A stretch of 20,987 nt of DNA. It comes from an uncultured bacterium (GTDB taxonomy: Bacteria > Calescibacteriota > Calescibacteriia > Calescibacteriales > Calescibacteriaceae). The first letter of the stretch is position 1. Every line of letters starts with the position of its first letter. The translations under genes and the position numbers were made by a program. Positions 8,120-15,624 of the stretch are shown here, piece by piece. Under the pieces are notes generated by a model. That model ran no database searches. It had not been told where the DNA came from and saw only the letters and a program-made list of their open reading frames with translations. The DNA lies in the NCBI GenBank assembly GCA_938036315.1, contig CALHPK010000022.1:1-20987 (forward strand), given 5' to 3'.

Positions 8120-8881
8120 TTAAAGTTCTATAAAACCAGAGAATATATATTCTGCTCCGCCTTCTATTGCTACGCTACCATTTTTTTGTTTGACTTTTAG
8201 TTCACCACCTTTGTAGATTATTTTGGCTTCACTATCGACAAGCTTTTCTTCTTTTGCTACGGCGAAAATGGCCACAGCTCCTGTTCCGCAGGCTAAAGTT
8301 TCTCCTACTCCTCTTTCCCATACCCAGGCATAGATGTTATTCCCCTCAATTTTCCAGACAAACTCAACATTTGCATTATAGCTTTTAGATATTTGTTGAG
8401 CTTCCTTTAGGAAATTCTCATAATCAAAATTCCCCAGAACAGTAATGTGGGGATTTCCGACATTTACTTTGAACCGATTATCTTGTAACTTCTCTTCAAT
8501 TATGGGAGTTCCCATATCAACTTCAAATTTATTTTCTGATACTCTTTTCACTTCCTTTCTACCCGCTAGTGTTTCGAACACTATCAGATCGGATTGGACA
8601 ATCTTTTTATCATACAGATATTTTGCTATGCATCTTATACCATTACCGCTCATTTCTGCCTCGGATCCGTCACTGTTTATTATTCTCATTTTGTAATGAA
8701 ATTCATCTGAAGATGGGGGTTCTATTGTTGCAAGACCATCTGCTCCCACTCCGAATCTTCTATCACATACCCTCCTGGCAAATTCATAAGGTGAGAAATT
8801 CTTCCCGCCTTGTGGAACTCGAAGATCAAGTATTATAAAGTCATTTCCAAGTGCCTGATATTTTGAAAACCAAATTCTCAT
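8120..8881 (-). CDS. dapF: Diaminopimelate epimerase
   Basis: Converts LL- to meso-diaminopimelate, precursor of lysine and of peptidoglycan cross-links; cytoplasmic and cofactor-independent. The 253-residue protein is close to the family length (about 270-280). Both catalytic cysteines are present: Cys84 in SGNGIRC and Cys198 in ETLACGTGA. Other hallmarks are YQALGNDFIILD (8-19), CDRRFGVGADGL (39-50), MRIINSDGSEAEMSGNG (65-81) and NVGNPH (140-145). It is the first gene of the leftward operon. The ATG at 8881 has an AAGGA Shine-Dalgarno sequence (plus-strand 8888-8892) six nucleotides upstream, one of the clearer ribosome sites in this window. Confidence 0.97.
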   Translation of the reverse strand: MRIWFSKYQALGNDFIILDLRVPQGGKNFSPYEFARRVCDRRFGVGADGLATIEPPSSDEFHYKMRIINSDGSEAEMSGNGIRCIAKYLYDKKIVQSDLIVFETLAGRKEVKRVSENKFEVDMGTPIIEEKLQDNRFKVNVGNPHITVLGNFDYENFLKEAQQISKSYNANVEFVWKIEGNNIYAWVWERGVGETLACGTGAVAIFAVAKEEKLVDSEAKIIYKGGELKVKQKNGSVAIEGGAEYIFSGFIEL

Positions 8882-9140
8882 ACTGTATCCTTATACGGGC
8901 TCATAACAATAACAAGAATATTCTTTCTCCCCTGAGCTTTTTACATTGCTCAAGGAGGGCAGAATACACTGCCAGATAATAATTATAACAAAAAAATTGG
9001 GAAGGATTGGATTATCCTGATCTTTTGGTGATCTGTCTTTTCCTTTTTTTAATCCTCCTTGCTTGTACAAACCTGCTTGTACAAATACAAAAGGTAAACT
9101 TCTGCAAGTGCTTGGAGATTTTTCCGAATTCCAGTATGTA
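8882..9140. promoter_or_regulatory. Upstream region of the dapF operon and downstream region of the lptF-like gene
   Basis: This 259-nt spacer must hold the 3' end of the coaD/lptF-like unit and probably the promoter of the seven-gene operon. On the minus strand a TATAAG box lies just upstream of dapF but has no good -35 partner. An imperfect TGAGC/GCTCA hairpin (8933-8952) lacks a T-run, so it is not a convincing terminator. Two TTGTACAA palindromes lie at 9063-9084. No supported gene is seen. Confidence 0.4.
9063..9084. repeat. Pair of TTGTACAA palindromes, 14-nt period
   Basis: TTGTACAA, a perfect 8-nt palindrome, occurs at 9063-9070 and 9077-9084 inside the direct repeat GCTTGTACAAA. It lies about 180 nt upstream of dapF and about 57 nt past the lptF-like stop. 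It could be a paired operator half-site arrangement, or simply another small duplication. Confidence 0.55.
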
Positions 9141-10001
9141 CTACTTTATGAATTTCTTCTTTGTCATCAAACAAATGCCTATCAGCAAAGTTGCTATATG
9201 AATGACAAAGTACAGAAGTAAAAGTGTATTATTTGATTTTGCTGTATCTCTTAATAATTTTGACCCAGCGAGCAGAAACGGAAAACATAAAAGCGGTGCG
9301 GGTGAACCGATAAAAAACAAAAAATACGGAGCACAAGATATAGAAGAGGCAGAATATGAGATGCTGTAAATTATTTCTCTTTTGCCCTTTTCTCCTTCGT
9401 CAAGTATAAGTTCTACAAAGTCCTTCGAAAACCTTGAATCTGTTGATGGGATATTTATTCTCATCTCTTTGAAATTCATTGAATTATTCCCATCGTATAT
9501 AAATCCGTTGTACAACCTAATTTCTCCTTGGTTAATTTTTATATCTTCGGCTACCATAAGCTTACCACTCAGTGGCAACAACAACATTTCTTTGTATTTC
9601 TTTGCTTGTGCTCTGATTATTTCTGCGTAATTTTCTCTATTAAATTTAAATGATTTGGGGACAACCTTGAATATGAGCAAAAGTTCTACTGAGAAGACAA
9701 AAACTGAAAGCATAAAAATTGTGATGAAAATTCTCTTTATTTTCTCTCCAAATGTTTCAAGAAGAACTATTTTGTTATAAATCTTTTTGATTGTTTCATA
9801 CAAAGAGAAAAAAAATGCCGAAAGTATGACAAAAGGTGAAAAGATTGTGGATGTAGAAATTACAAGTTTATAGTTGACTGTGCCAAATTCCAGCATATAC
9901 TTTGTGACAGAGAAAATAATTGATAACGCGTAAAAAGTGCTGAAGAAAAAAATGAATTCATCAAATAGCTTTAAAAGGAAATATCTTTTCAGGTGAAACA
10001 T
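9141..10001 (-). CDS. LptF/LptG-like (YjgP/YjgQ) permease, short divergent form
   Basis: A 286-residue inner-membrane protein. LptF and LptG form the membrane part of the LptB2FG transporter that extracts lipopolysaccharide from the inner membrane. The N-terminus follows the family pattern: RYFLLKLFDEF then span 1 (about 16-36), span 2 (about 47-67), the cytoplasmic stretch LETFGEKIKRI (in the place of the family's typical RASG-type coupling helix), span 3 (about 89-111), then KVVPKSF like the family's YVLPRAN. A short periplasmic domain (about 120-215) and hydrophobic segments near 223-245 and 258-278 follow. Members usually have 350-400 residues, so the periplasmic domain and C-terminal membrane part are reduced. 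No lptB or second family member is present. It follows coaD by 24 nt. The assignment rests on pattern and topology, not on a sharp motif. Confidence 0.58.
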   Translation of the reverse strand: MFHLKRYFLLKLFDEFIFFFSTFYALSIIFSVTKYMLEFGTVNYKLVISTSTIFSPFVILSAFFFSLYETIKKIYNKIVLLETFGEKIKRIFITIFMLSVFVFSVELLLIFKVVPKSFKFNRENYAEIIRAQAKKYKEMLLLPLSGKLMVAEDIKINQGEIRLYNGFIYDGNNSMNFKEMRINIPSTDSRFSKDFVELILDEGEKGKREIIYSISYSASSISCAPYFLFFIGSPAPLLCFPFLLAGSKLLRDTAKSNNTLLLLYFVIHIATLLIGICLMTKKKFIK

Positions 10002-10025
10002 AAATCAACAATTTTACGCTCAAGC

Positions 10026-10517
10026 TCATTTTCCTGTTTTAATTTTCGTGTTGAACCATCTGACAACATTAGGGGGAACGAGGGAGCTTATATCTCCTCC
10101 AAGTCTCGCTATTTCTCTAACTAAAGAAGAGGAAAAATAGGAAACATCATCTTCAGCCATTATGAATACAGTTTCAATTGATTTATCTAACCTTCTGTTT
10201 GTTAGTGCCATCTGGAATTCGTACTCAAAATCGGATACGGTTCTTAGACCTCTCAGAATGATGTTTATCCCACGTGATTTGGCAAAGTTCACTAGCAATC
10301 CATCAAATTTCACAACTTCAATTTTTGGCTCATCTGAAAAAGTCTCTCTGACCATATTGTACCTTTCCTCGAGGGTAAAGAATGTGTTTTTAGCTGTTTC
10401 TTTTGCAACTGCTACCACGATCTTATCAAATATAATAAGTGCCCGCCTTACGACACTTACATGTCCTAACGTTATGGGATCAAAAGTACCAGGATATATT
10501 GCCTCTTTTCCCATCAT
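10026..10517 (-). CDS. coaD: Phosphopantetheine adenylyltransferase
   Basis: Transfers AMP from ATP to 4'-phosphopantetheine, giving dephospho-CoA, the penultimate step of coenzyme A synthesis; cytoplasmic hexamer. Its 163 residues match the family length. Signatures: GTFDPITLGH (10-19) with the nucleotidyltransferase TxGH motif, ILRGLRTVSDFEYEFQMA (87-104), and YFSSSLVRE (127-135), matching the family's ISSTxxR. Two adjacent ATG codons (10517 and 10514) begin the frame and I cannot choose between them; no strong Shine-Dalgarno sequence is seen. It is divergent from the acyl-CoA mutase gene, a CoA-ester enzyme, across a 164-nt spacer, and leads a two-gene unit with the lptF-like gene. Confidence 0.97.
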   Translation of the reverse strand: MMGKEAIYPGTFDPITLGHVSVVRRALIIFDKIVVAVAKETAKNTFFTLEERYNMVRETFSDEPKIEVVKFDGLLVNFAKSRGINIILRGLRTVSDFEYEFQMALTNRRLDKSIETVFIMAEDDVSYFSSSLVREIARLGGDISSLVPPNVVRWFNTKIKTGK

Positions 10518-10681
10518 TGTAAACTATTACTTCTTTAGCTTTTTTCTTTTATTTTTCAGTTCTTCTTATCATTGATTATATACTATTCTGTATACTCTGT
10601 ATACCACCACAATCCCATCATCAAAAGCAAAAATAACCTTCAAATTCGTGTATCCTGAGAATATACTTAAAATAAAGGGAT
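10518..10681. promoter_or_regulatory. Divergent promoter region between coaD and the acyl-CoA mutase gene
   Basis: TATAC recurs at 10579-10583, 10591-10595 and 10600-10604, the last two within TGTATAC units with a period of 9. For the rightward gene, TATACT at 10662-10667 is a possible -10 box with TTCAAA at 10639-10644 as a 17-nt-spaced weak -35 box; this would give a leader of only about 8 nt. AAAGGGA (10674-10680) lies almost against the mutase ATG. Assignments are by eye. Confidence 0.4.
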
Positions 10682-12313
10682 ATGTCAAAGAAAGTAGATG
10701 TATCAGAAAAAGAAAGTAAAGAGGAAGCAAGAAGTATATCTTCGGAGTACGATTACAAAATGTTCTATTCGCATCGTGATCTTGGGGATATAGAAAAGTA
10801 TTATGAGACACATCTTGGAGATCCGGGAAAATTCCCATTTACAAGGGGTCCATATGAAACAATGTACAGGGACAAGCTCTGGACTATGAGGCAATATGCC
10901 GGTTTTGGAACTGCTAAGGAGACAAATGAGAGATTTAAATTTCTTCTCAAACAGGGGAATACTGGGCTTTCTGTTGCTTTTGACCTGCCGACTCAGATGG
11001 GCTATGATTCAGACGAGGAGGTAGCATTACCGGAAGTTGGTAAGGTTGGAGTTGCTGTGGATACAGTGGAAGATATGATGGAGATATTTGATGGTATTGC
11101 AATTGATAAGATCTCCGTCTCTTTCACAATAAATGGCACTGCTCCGCAAATTATGGCGATGTATATTGTCGTAGCTAAAAGAAAAGCTATTCCGCTTGAG
11201 AAGCTCAATGGGACTTTGCAGAACGATATTCTGAAGGAGATGATAGCACGTGGGACTTGGATTTATCCGGTTGAACCATCTGTGAAACTTTCTTGTGATG
11301 TTATAGAATTTTGCTCGAAGTATCTTCCGAAGTTCAATCCTATTTCTGTTTGTGGATACCATATAAGGGAAGCTGGGGCGTCAGCATCTCAGGAGGTGGC
11401 TTATGCTTTCGAGAATGCAAAGGTATATGTGGAAGATGTTATCTCACGAGGGCTTGACCCTGATTCATTTATGAAGAGAATAACTTTTTTCTTCTGTACG
11501 TATCACAATCTGTTTGAGGAAGTTGCAAAATATAGAGCTGCAAGGAGGCTCTGGGCACATATAGCCAGAGATTACGGGGTCAAAGATCCGAAAAATATGG
11601 CGATGAAATTTGCAGTGGCATGCGGGGGGGCATCATTAACTAAAGCAGAGCCTTTACTAAATATCGCTAGGGTAACCCTTGGAGCCTTGGCTACAGTCCT
11701 GGGAGGGGGACAATCTATATTCACAGAAGCTTATGACGAAGCTTATTCAATTCCATCCGAGCACTCGGCAAAAATCGCCCTAAGAATCCAGCAGATTCTC
11801 GCATTTGAAACAGATATACCACAGGTTTCAGATCCCTTAGGTGGTTCATTCTTCATAGAAAAATTCACAGATGAACTTGAAGAGAGGATCAAATCCGAGA
11901 TGTCAAAGATACAAAATTATGGAGGTATGATAAAAGCAATAAAAGATGGATACGTTCAATCCCTTATTCTCCAGAATGCCTATAAACAACAGCTCTCCAT
12001 AGAAAAAAAAGAAAAAAAGATTGTAGGCGTTAATGTTTTTGCCGATGATTCCTCCGATTCAGATGAATATAAATTTGAAATCTTCAGACCAAAAGAAGCC
12101 ACAGAGAAAGTTAGAAAACTCAGAGAATATAAGGAATCTCGGGGGAGCACTTCCGTTCAAAGGTACCTTGACAACATCTCCAAGGCTGCGGAGAAAAACG
12201 AAAATATTATGCCGTATCTTATAGAAGCCTTCGAAAATGGAGCAACAATAGGAGAAACTACCAAAGCCCTCAAAAAAGTATACGGAGAGTTCAAAGAACC
12301 AATTATAATTTGA
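10682..12313 (+). CDS. B12-dependent acyl-CoA mutase, large (catalytic) subunit; methylmalonyl-CoA mutase type
   Basis: Catalyses a coenzyme-B12 radical rearrangement of an acyl-CoA, classically succinyl-CoA to (R)-methylmalonyl-CoA. The 543 residues form only the substrate-binding TIM-barrel. There is no C-terminal cobalamin domain, so a separate small B12-binding subunit must be encoded elsewhere. Hallmarks: RGPYETMYRDKLWTMRQYAG (55-74), GLSVAFDLPTQMGYDSD (95-111), GTLQNDILKE (177-186), GYHIREAG (225-232), YRAARRLW (284-291) and DPLGGSFFIE (384-393). Matched from memory to Propionibacterium methylmalonyl-CoA mutase with a constant offset of 17, the carboxylate-binding Tyr89 and Arg207 (Tyr72, Arg190) and His244 (His227) are kept. 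His328, Gln330 and Asn366 become Ala311, Ala313 and Glu349. The natural substrate is therefore uncertain. The ATG has AAAGGGA almost directly before it, unusually close. Confidence 0.92.
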   Translation: MSKKVDVSEKESKEEARSISSEYDYKMFYSHRDLGDIEKYYETHLGDPGKFPFTRGPYETMYRDKLWTMRQYAGFGTAKETNERFKFLLKQGNTGLSVAFDLPTQMGYDSDEEVALPEVGKVGVAVDTVEDMMEIFDGIAIDKISVSFTINGTAPQIMAMYIVVAKRKAIPLEKLNGTLQNDILKEMIARGTWIYPVEPSVKLSCDVIEFCSKYLPKFNPISVCGYHIREAGASASQEVAYAFENAKVYVEDVISRGLDPDSFMKRITFFFCTYHNLFEEVAKYRAARRLWAHIARDYGVKDPKNMAMKFAVACGGASLTKAEPLLNIARVTLGALATVLGGGQSIFTEAYDEAYSIPSEHSAKIALRIQQILAFETDIPQVSDPLGGSFFIEKFTDELEERIKSEMSKIQNYGGMIKAIKDGYVQSLILQNAYKQQLSIEKKEKKIVGVNVFADDSSDSDEYKFEIFRPKEATEKVRKLREYKESRGSTSVQRYLDNISKAAEKNENIMPYLIEAFENGATIGETTKALKKVYGEFKEPIII

Positions 12314-12341
12314 CCTCCTTTAAAACCTCAAAATCGACCCT

Positions 12342-13466
12342 TTATTCATGAAGTATTTTGGGCGAAAGAGATATGACTATCTCCCTATTTTCTAATGCCT
12401 CTTTGTAATTTTTGAATAAGAACCCGAGTATAGGAATAGATGAAAGGAATGGTACGCCTTGGAAGCTTTTTGATGAGCTCTGATGTATTATTCCTCCTAT
12501 AAGGACAGTTTCGCCTTCTTTGATAATAATTTTTGAGACAACTTCGTTTTTTGATATCGCTGGAACCCCCCTTGCTGATATAAACTCAGCAGTTGGAAAG
12601 TTCTTTGTGACTTTTGTTTCCAAGAATATTCTATCATCTACAATTTTGGGAATTACTTCCAAAGATAAAACCGCATCCTGAAATAGCGTCTGTACAGTAA
12701 ATTGAGTTGAAACCTCATAAGGAATTGAAATTCCCTGCATTATCACTGCCTTTTCTCCGTCCAGAGTCAAAATTTTAGGAGAGGAGATAATTTTTGCATC
12801 CCCTCTGCTTTCTAAAAAGCTTATAATATCCTCAACAAAGTTTGTCTTCAATGCTATGTTTCCACCTTGTGATAAAAATTCAAAACCCACTTTGATATCT
12901 CCGGCACTAATCCTGAGTAAGTTTCCTATTTCCTTTGATCCTCGTGATGAGAGTTCAATTATTCTGGATTCTATGATAATCCCTCTTGGGGGGCGATCTA
13001 TCTCTGAGATTATCCTTTCTATCTTTTCGAGTTTATCTTTCCCTGCTTCAGCTACGATGATATTTGGAGTAGGTGACAGTACTTTCACATCTTCGCTAAT
13101 CAGCGCAGGAATAATATCTTGGGCTTTCTTATATTTTAAATTGAAGATCTTTGTTCTCTTTTCCACCTTTGTAGGAGAAACTACCATGATGTTGTCTACT
13201 TCTTCGATGCTGATTTGTGCAACCTTCCCTAATATTGAAAGAGCTGTTTTTAAATCTCCTTCAATCCTTACCGATATTTTTCTTTCCAGTTCAGTTGGTA
13301 GCACAACATTTTTGTTAATGATTTTCGATATAGCAAGAATAATCTTTTTTATGTCAGTGTCTATAGCATACAGGAATAAATCTTCAGCGAGTAAATGATA
13401 TGGACAGATTATCTGCACAAAGAGTGAGTACAGGAAAGGTAGTAGCAGTTTGCTAGCAGATGGCAT
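12342..13466 (-). CDS. Short secretin (PilQ/GspD family outer-membrane channel)
   Basis: Secretins form large homomeric outer-membrane pores for type IV pili, type II or III secretion or filamentous phage. This 374-residue protein has a signal peptide (hydrophobic stretch about 7-25, possible cleavage after HLLA), an N0/STN-like domain (about 30-95), one N1-like domain (about 100-160, from IFNLKYKKAQDIIPAL) and the secretin barrel (about 165-372) with AKIISSPKILTLDG, EGETVLIGGI (317-326), VPFLSSIPILGFLF and REIVISLSPKIL. PilQ and GspD are usually 600-750 residues, so domain repeats and any C-terminal pilotin-binding region are missing. I start at the ATG at 13466, with AAAAGG four nucleotides upstream, rather than at the GTG just before it. 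No pilMNOP or gsp genes adjoin; neighbours are a convergent mutase and a divergent GT-C-like protein. Confidence 0.9.
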   Translation of the reverse strand: MPSASKLLLPFLYSLFVQIICPYHLLAEDLFLYAIDTDIKKIILAISKIINKNVVLPTELERKISVRIEGDLKTALSILGKVAQISIEEVDNIMVVSPTKVEKRTKIFNLKYKKAQDIIPALISEDVKVLSPTPNIIVAEAGKDKLEKIERIISEIDRPPRGIIIESRIIELSSRGSKEIGNLLRISAGDIKVGFEFLSQGGNIALKTNFVEDIISFLESRGDAKIISSPKILTLDGEKAVIMQGISIPYEVSTQFTVQTLFQDAVLSLEVIPKIVDDRIFLETKVTKNFPTAEFISARGVPAISKNEVVSKIIIKEGETVLIGGIIHQSSSKSFQGVPFLSSIPILGFLFKNYKEALENREIVISLSPKILHE

Positions 13467-13550
13467 CACACCTTTTAGAATCGGAAAAGTTTATGATTTC
13501 CGTATTTTATTTTATCGGGAATATATTTGTTCATAAAGTACTGTTCGCTT
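13467..13550. promoter_or_regulatory. Divergent spacer between the secretin and GT-C-like genes
   Basis: AT-rich spacer that must carry start signals for both genes. The only clear element is the AAAAGG ribosome site of the secretin gene (minus strand, about 13471-13476). I could not pick a convincing -35/-10 pair for either direction. Confidence 0.35.
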
Positions 13551-15494
13551 ATGCTATCTGATCTCAAAGGTATGTTGGTAGATTTTTTGATTTTCTGGGG
13601 GTTTATATCATTTATTATTCTGAGCTGGTTTCTGCTTTTGTCTGATAGAAATTCTAAGCTATCTTACACAATTTTAAAATCGCTCGCCTTTGCGACATTA
13701 CAGCTTCATCTTATCGATTTATCCCTTTCTCTGTTCTCGGCTTTGAGATTTGTTGTTCTTGCTAATCTGATTGTGTCCGCATTTGTTATTCTGCTATCTA
13801 TAAGGAAGTTTTGTAAAGTTTTTGGAGCAGTAATGAGAAAAATAATCTATCTTGATCGGGCAGTAGGTAGGGGTAATCTTTTCCTTTTCCTTTTGGTATT
13901 TATTTTTTACTTATATCTTGCTGTTGTTTCCTATTATTTCCCAGTGAGAGGAACAGATGATGTAGGATATCGTATTCCAGTTGTTTTTGAGAGTATAAAA
14001 AAGTCAGGAATTGTAATTCCTTCGCATCTTTGCGATCCCCGGTTTTCATTTCCTCAGTTTCCTTATTTAATTTACAAGCTTTATATTATTATTACAGGGG
14101 GAGAAAGATTTCTTGACTTTACTAATATATACTATCTTCTTATTTTGATTATTTCGGTATACTATATTTCTACCTTTGTAGGATCAAGATCTGATGTAGC
14201 ATTTTTTATGTCATTTGTACTCCTTCCTGTAACTCCCATTGTAGTGGGGCAGGTGACATCAAACTATGTTGATTTGGCTTTTGCTTCCTTTTTTATGGGA
14301 GCTGTAGCTTTCTGCTTAAGGATATTAAGGGATAACAAAAGAACGATTTGGGATGCCCTAGCAGGGGGGATATTTTTGGGTGGATTGTGCGGGACGAAAT
14401 ACACAGGATTATTCCTTTTGCCACTTCTTGAGACTATCATTATTCTGTCAAAGAACTTTAGAATTTTTGTCATCTTTAATGTAATAGCTACTATCACTGG
14501 CGGTTTCTGGTATCTTCTCAATTTTGTAAATTTCGGATTCCCAATTTACCCCATACCTGGTTCCCCTTTAGGAAAAATGATCTATCCCAATCCTCCCGAA
14601 CTTTTTTCACCCCCTGTGAGACATCTTTTAGCTTTTCTCCTGAAGTATGATAACATTGATTTGAGTTATCATAAAGGTTTTGGATTGGCATTTTGGTTCT
14701 TAGTATTGCCCCTTTCTTTGAAATTCGTAATTTCAAGAATCAAAAACAAAACTTTTTTGCTATTGCTTATCTTAACTTTTGTTCCTTTGTCATATACTTT
14801 TTGGAGGATCATACCATCTGTACATGTGAATGCAAGATTTCTGATTTGGGCTTTAGCATTGTCATTCCCTTCAGCCGCGTGTGAAATATCCAAGAATAGA
14901 AAATTATTTTATTTTTCGGTTTTGATTTTCTTTTTGGTCTTCACAACTAATTTCCCCAAGATGTTGCAGACTCATCATCCAAATTTGGATGCAAGGGTTA
15001 TTTTCAGGGAAGATAAATGTAATCTCAAAGAATATGATAAATCATTTTTGAGGTATAATGTGTGGTTTAGGCATTCTTCTGAAATCTCAACTTTTATACA
15101 ATTCCTAAATGCTAATCTTGGAGAATACTTAAAAATAAAGTGCGTAGATGAAGATATGAAGGAGATCAATTGTCCTTTCTTCTTCTATGGAGAGTTAAGA
15201 GAAGGTAAAATCAATGAAATATCATCATGTATGGATGAGATAATTGATCCAGATTTAGTTGTTGTTATTATTACTTATGATGTTCGTTCGGAAAAACGCG
15301 GATACATTTCAGATTTTAGTAAGGAGCATACTTTCTCGATCCCGGGTTTTCAGGGTGTTTATTCTTCTACTGCATCAACAGTAAGAGGAGAGATAATAGA
15401 CTATAAAATTTTTGTCAGGGAGGAGTTATTCGATAAATTAAGGGAGAGAGTTGATTTTTGGAAGGCAAACTGTGCCGAATTATTCAGGTATTGA
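13551..15494 (+). CDS. Polytopic membrane protein, GT-C-like glycosyltransferase candidate
   Basis: A 647-residue inner-membrane protein with roughly ten or more hydrophobic spans and a soluble C-terminal region of about 170 residues. After three N-terminal spans and one near 110-130, the first large outside loop carries RGTDDVGYRIP with an acidic pair at residues 136-137. This is the place and style of the catalytic acidic motif of GT-C enzymes (ArnT, PMT, GT39-like), which use lipid-linked sugars outside the membrane. Later features fitting that class are GGLCGTKYTGLFLLP and FGFPIYPIPGSP between spans. No named family can be assigned. The start is uncertain: ATG at 13551 lacks a Shine-Dalgarno sequence, while an in-frame TTG at 13527 with GGGA upstream would add 8 residues. 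It is divergent from the secretin gene. Confidence 0.7.
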   Translation: MLSDLKGMLVDFLIFWGFISFIILSWFLLLSDRNSKLSYTILKSLAFATLQLHLIDLSLSLFSALRFVVLANLIVSAFVILLSIRKFCKVFGAVMRKIIYLDRAVGRGNLFLFLLVFIFYLYLAVVSYYFPVRGTDDVGYRIPVVFESIKKSGIVIPSHLCDPRFSFPQFPYLIYKLYIIITGGERFLDFTNIYYLLILIISVYYISTFVGSRSDVAFFMSFVLLPVTPIVVGQVTSNYVDLAFASFFMGAVAFCLRILRDNKRTIWDALAGGIFLGGLCGTKYTGLFLLPLLETIIILSKNFRIFVIFNVIATITGGFWYLLNFVNFGFPIYPIPGSPLGKMIYPNPPELFSPPVRHLLAFLLKYDNIDLSYHKGFGLAFWFLVLPLSLKFVISRIKNKTFLLLLILTFVPLSYTFWRIIPSVHVNARFLIWALALSFPSAACEISKNRKLFYFSVLIFFLVFTTNFPKMLQTHHPNLDARVIFREDKCNLKEYDKSFLRYNVWFRHSSEISTFIQFLNANLGEYLKIKCVDEDMKEINCPFFFYGELREGKINEISSCMDEIIDPDLVVVIITYDVRSEKRGYISDFSKEHTFSIPGFQGVYSSTASTVRGEIIDYKIFVREELFDKLRERVDFWKANCAELFRY

Positions 15495-15517
15495 TCGTCC
15501 AATTCAGATATTGATCA
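15482..15517. repeat. 20-nt period duplication across the stop of the GT-C-like gene
   Basis: ATTCAGGTATTGATCG (15482-15497) is followed by ATTCAGATATTGATCA (15502-15517), 14 of 16 identical. The first copy contains the TGA stop at 15492-15494. The remaining spacer to 15624 (130 nt between convergent genes) holds only weak AT-rich inverted repeats, such as AATCAA/TTGATT at 15530-15550. Confidence 0.65.
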
Positions 15518-15624
15518 GTCTAAAACTTTAATCAATGACTTCATTTGATTGTTTATGATTTCATAATTAGTTATGTTATGGGTTGGATTTGAGGATTTAT
15601 GATCGATTGTGATTAGTGAGTTAG

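Noticed and set aside
8931-8960. Hairpin TGAGC/GCTCA as a terminator for the coaD/lptF-like unit
   Set aside because: Five-pair stem with mismatches beyond, a 10-nt loop and no T-run in either direction.
9007-9201. Rightward 64-residue frame with a lipobox-like LLAC after a hydrophobic stretch and GGAAGG upstream
   Set aside because: TTG start, acidic instead of basic N-terminus (MDYPD), and its last third runs antisense through the 3' end of the lptF-like gene. Most likely chance in an AT-rich spacer.
10682-12313. Fusion mutase carrying its own B12-binding domain
   Set aside because: The frame ends after the barrel linker with no DxHxxG-type cobalamin motif, and no small-subunit frame follows before the convergent secretin gene.
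12856-13398. 180-residue rightward open frame inside the secretin gene
   Set aside because: It lies entirely antisense to a well-supported secretin; serine- and phenylalanine-rich translation typical of a mirror frame.
15530-15550. AATCAA/TTGATT inverted repeat as a two-way terminator
   Set aside because: A six-pair AT-rich stem is too weak and common in such sequence.
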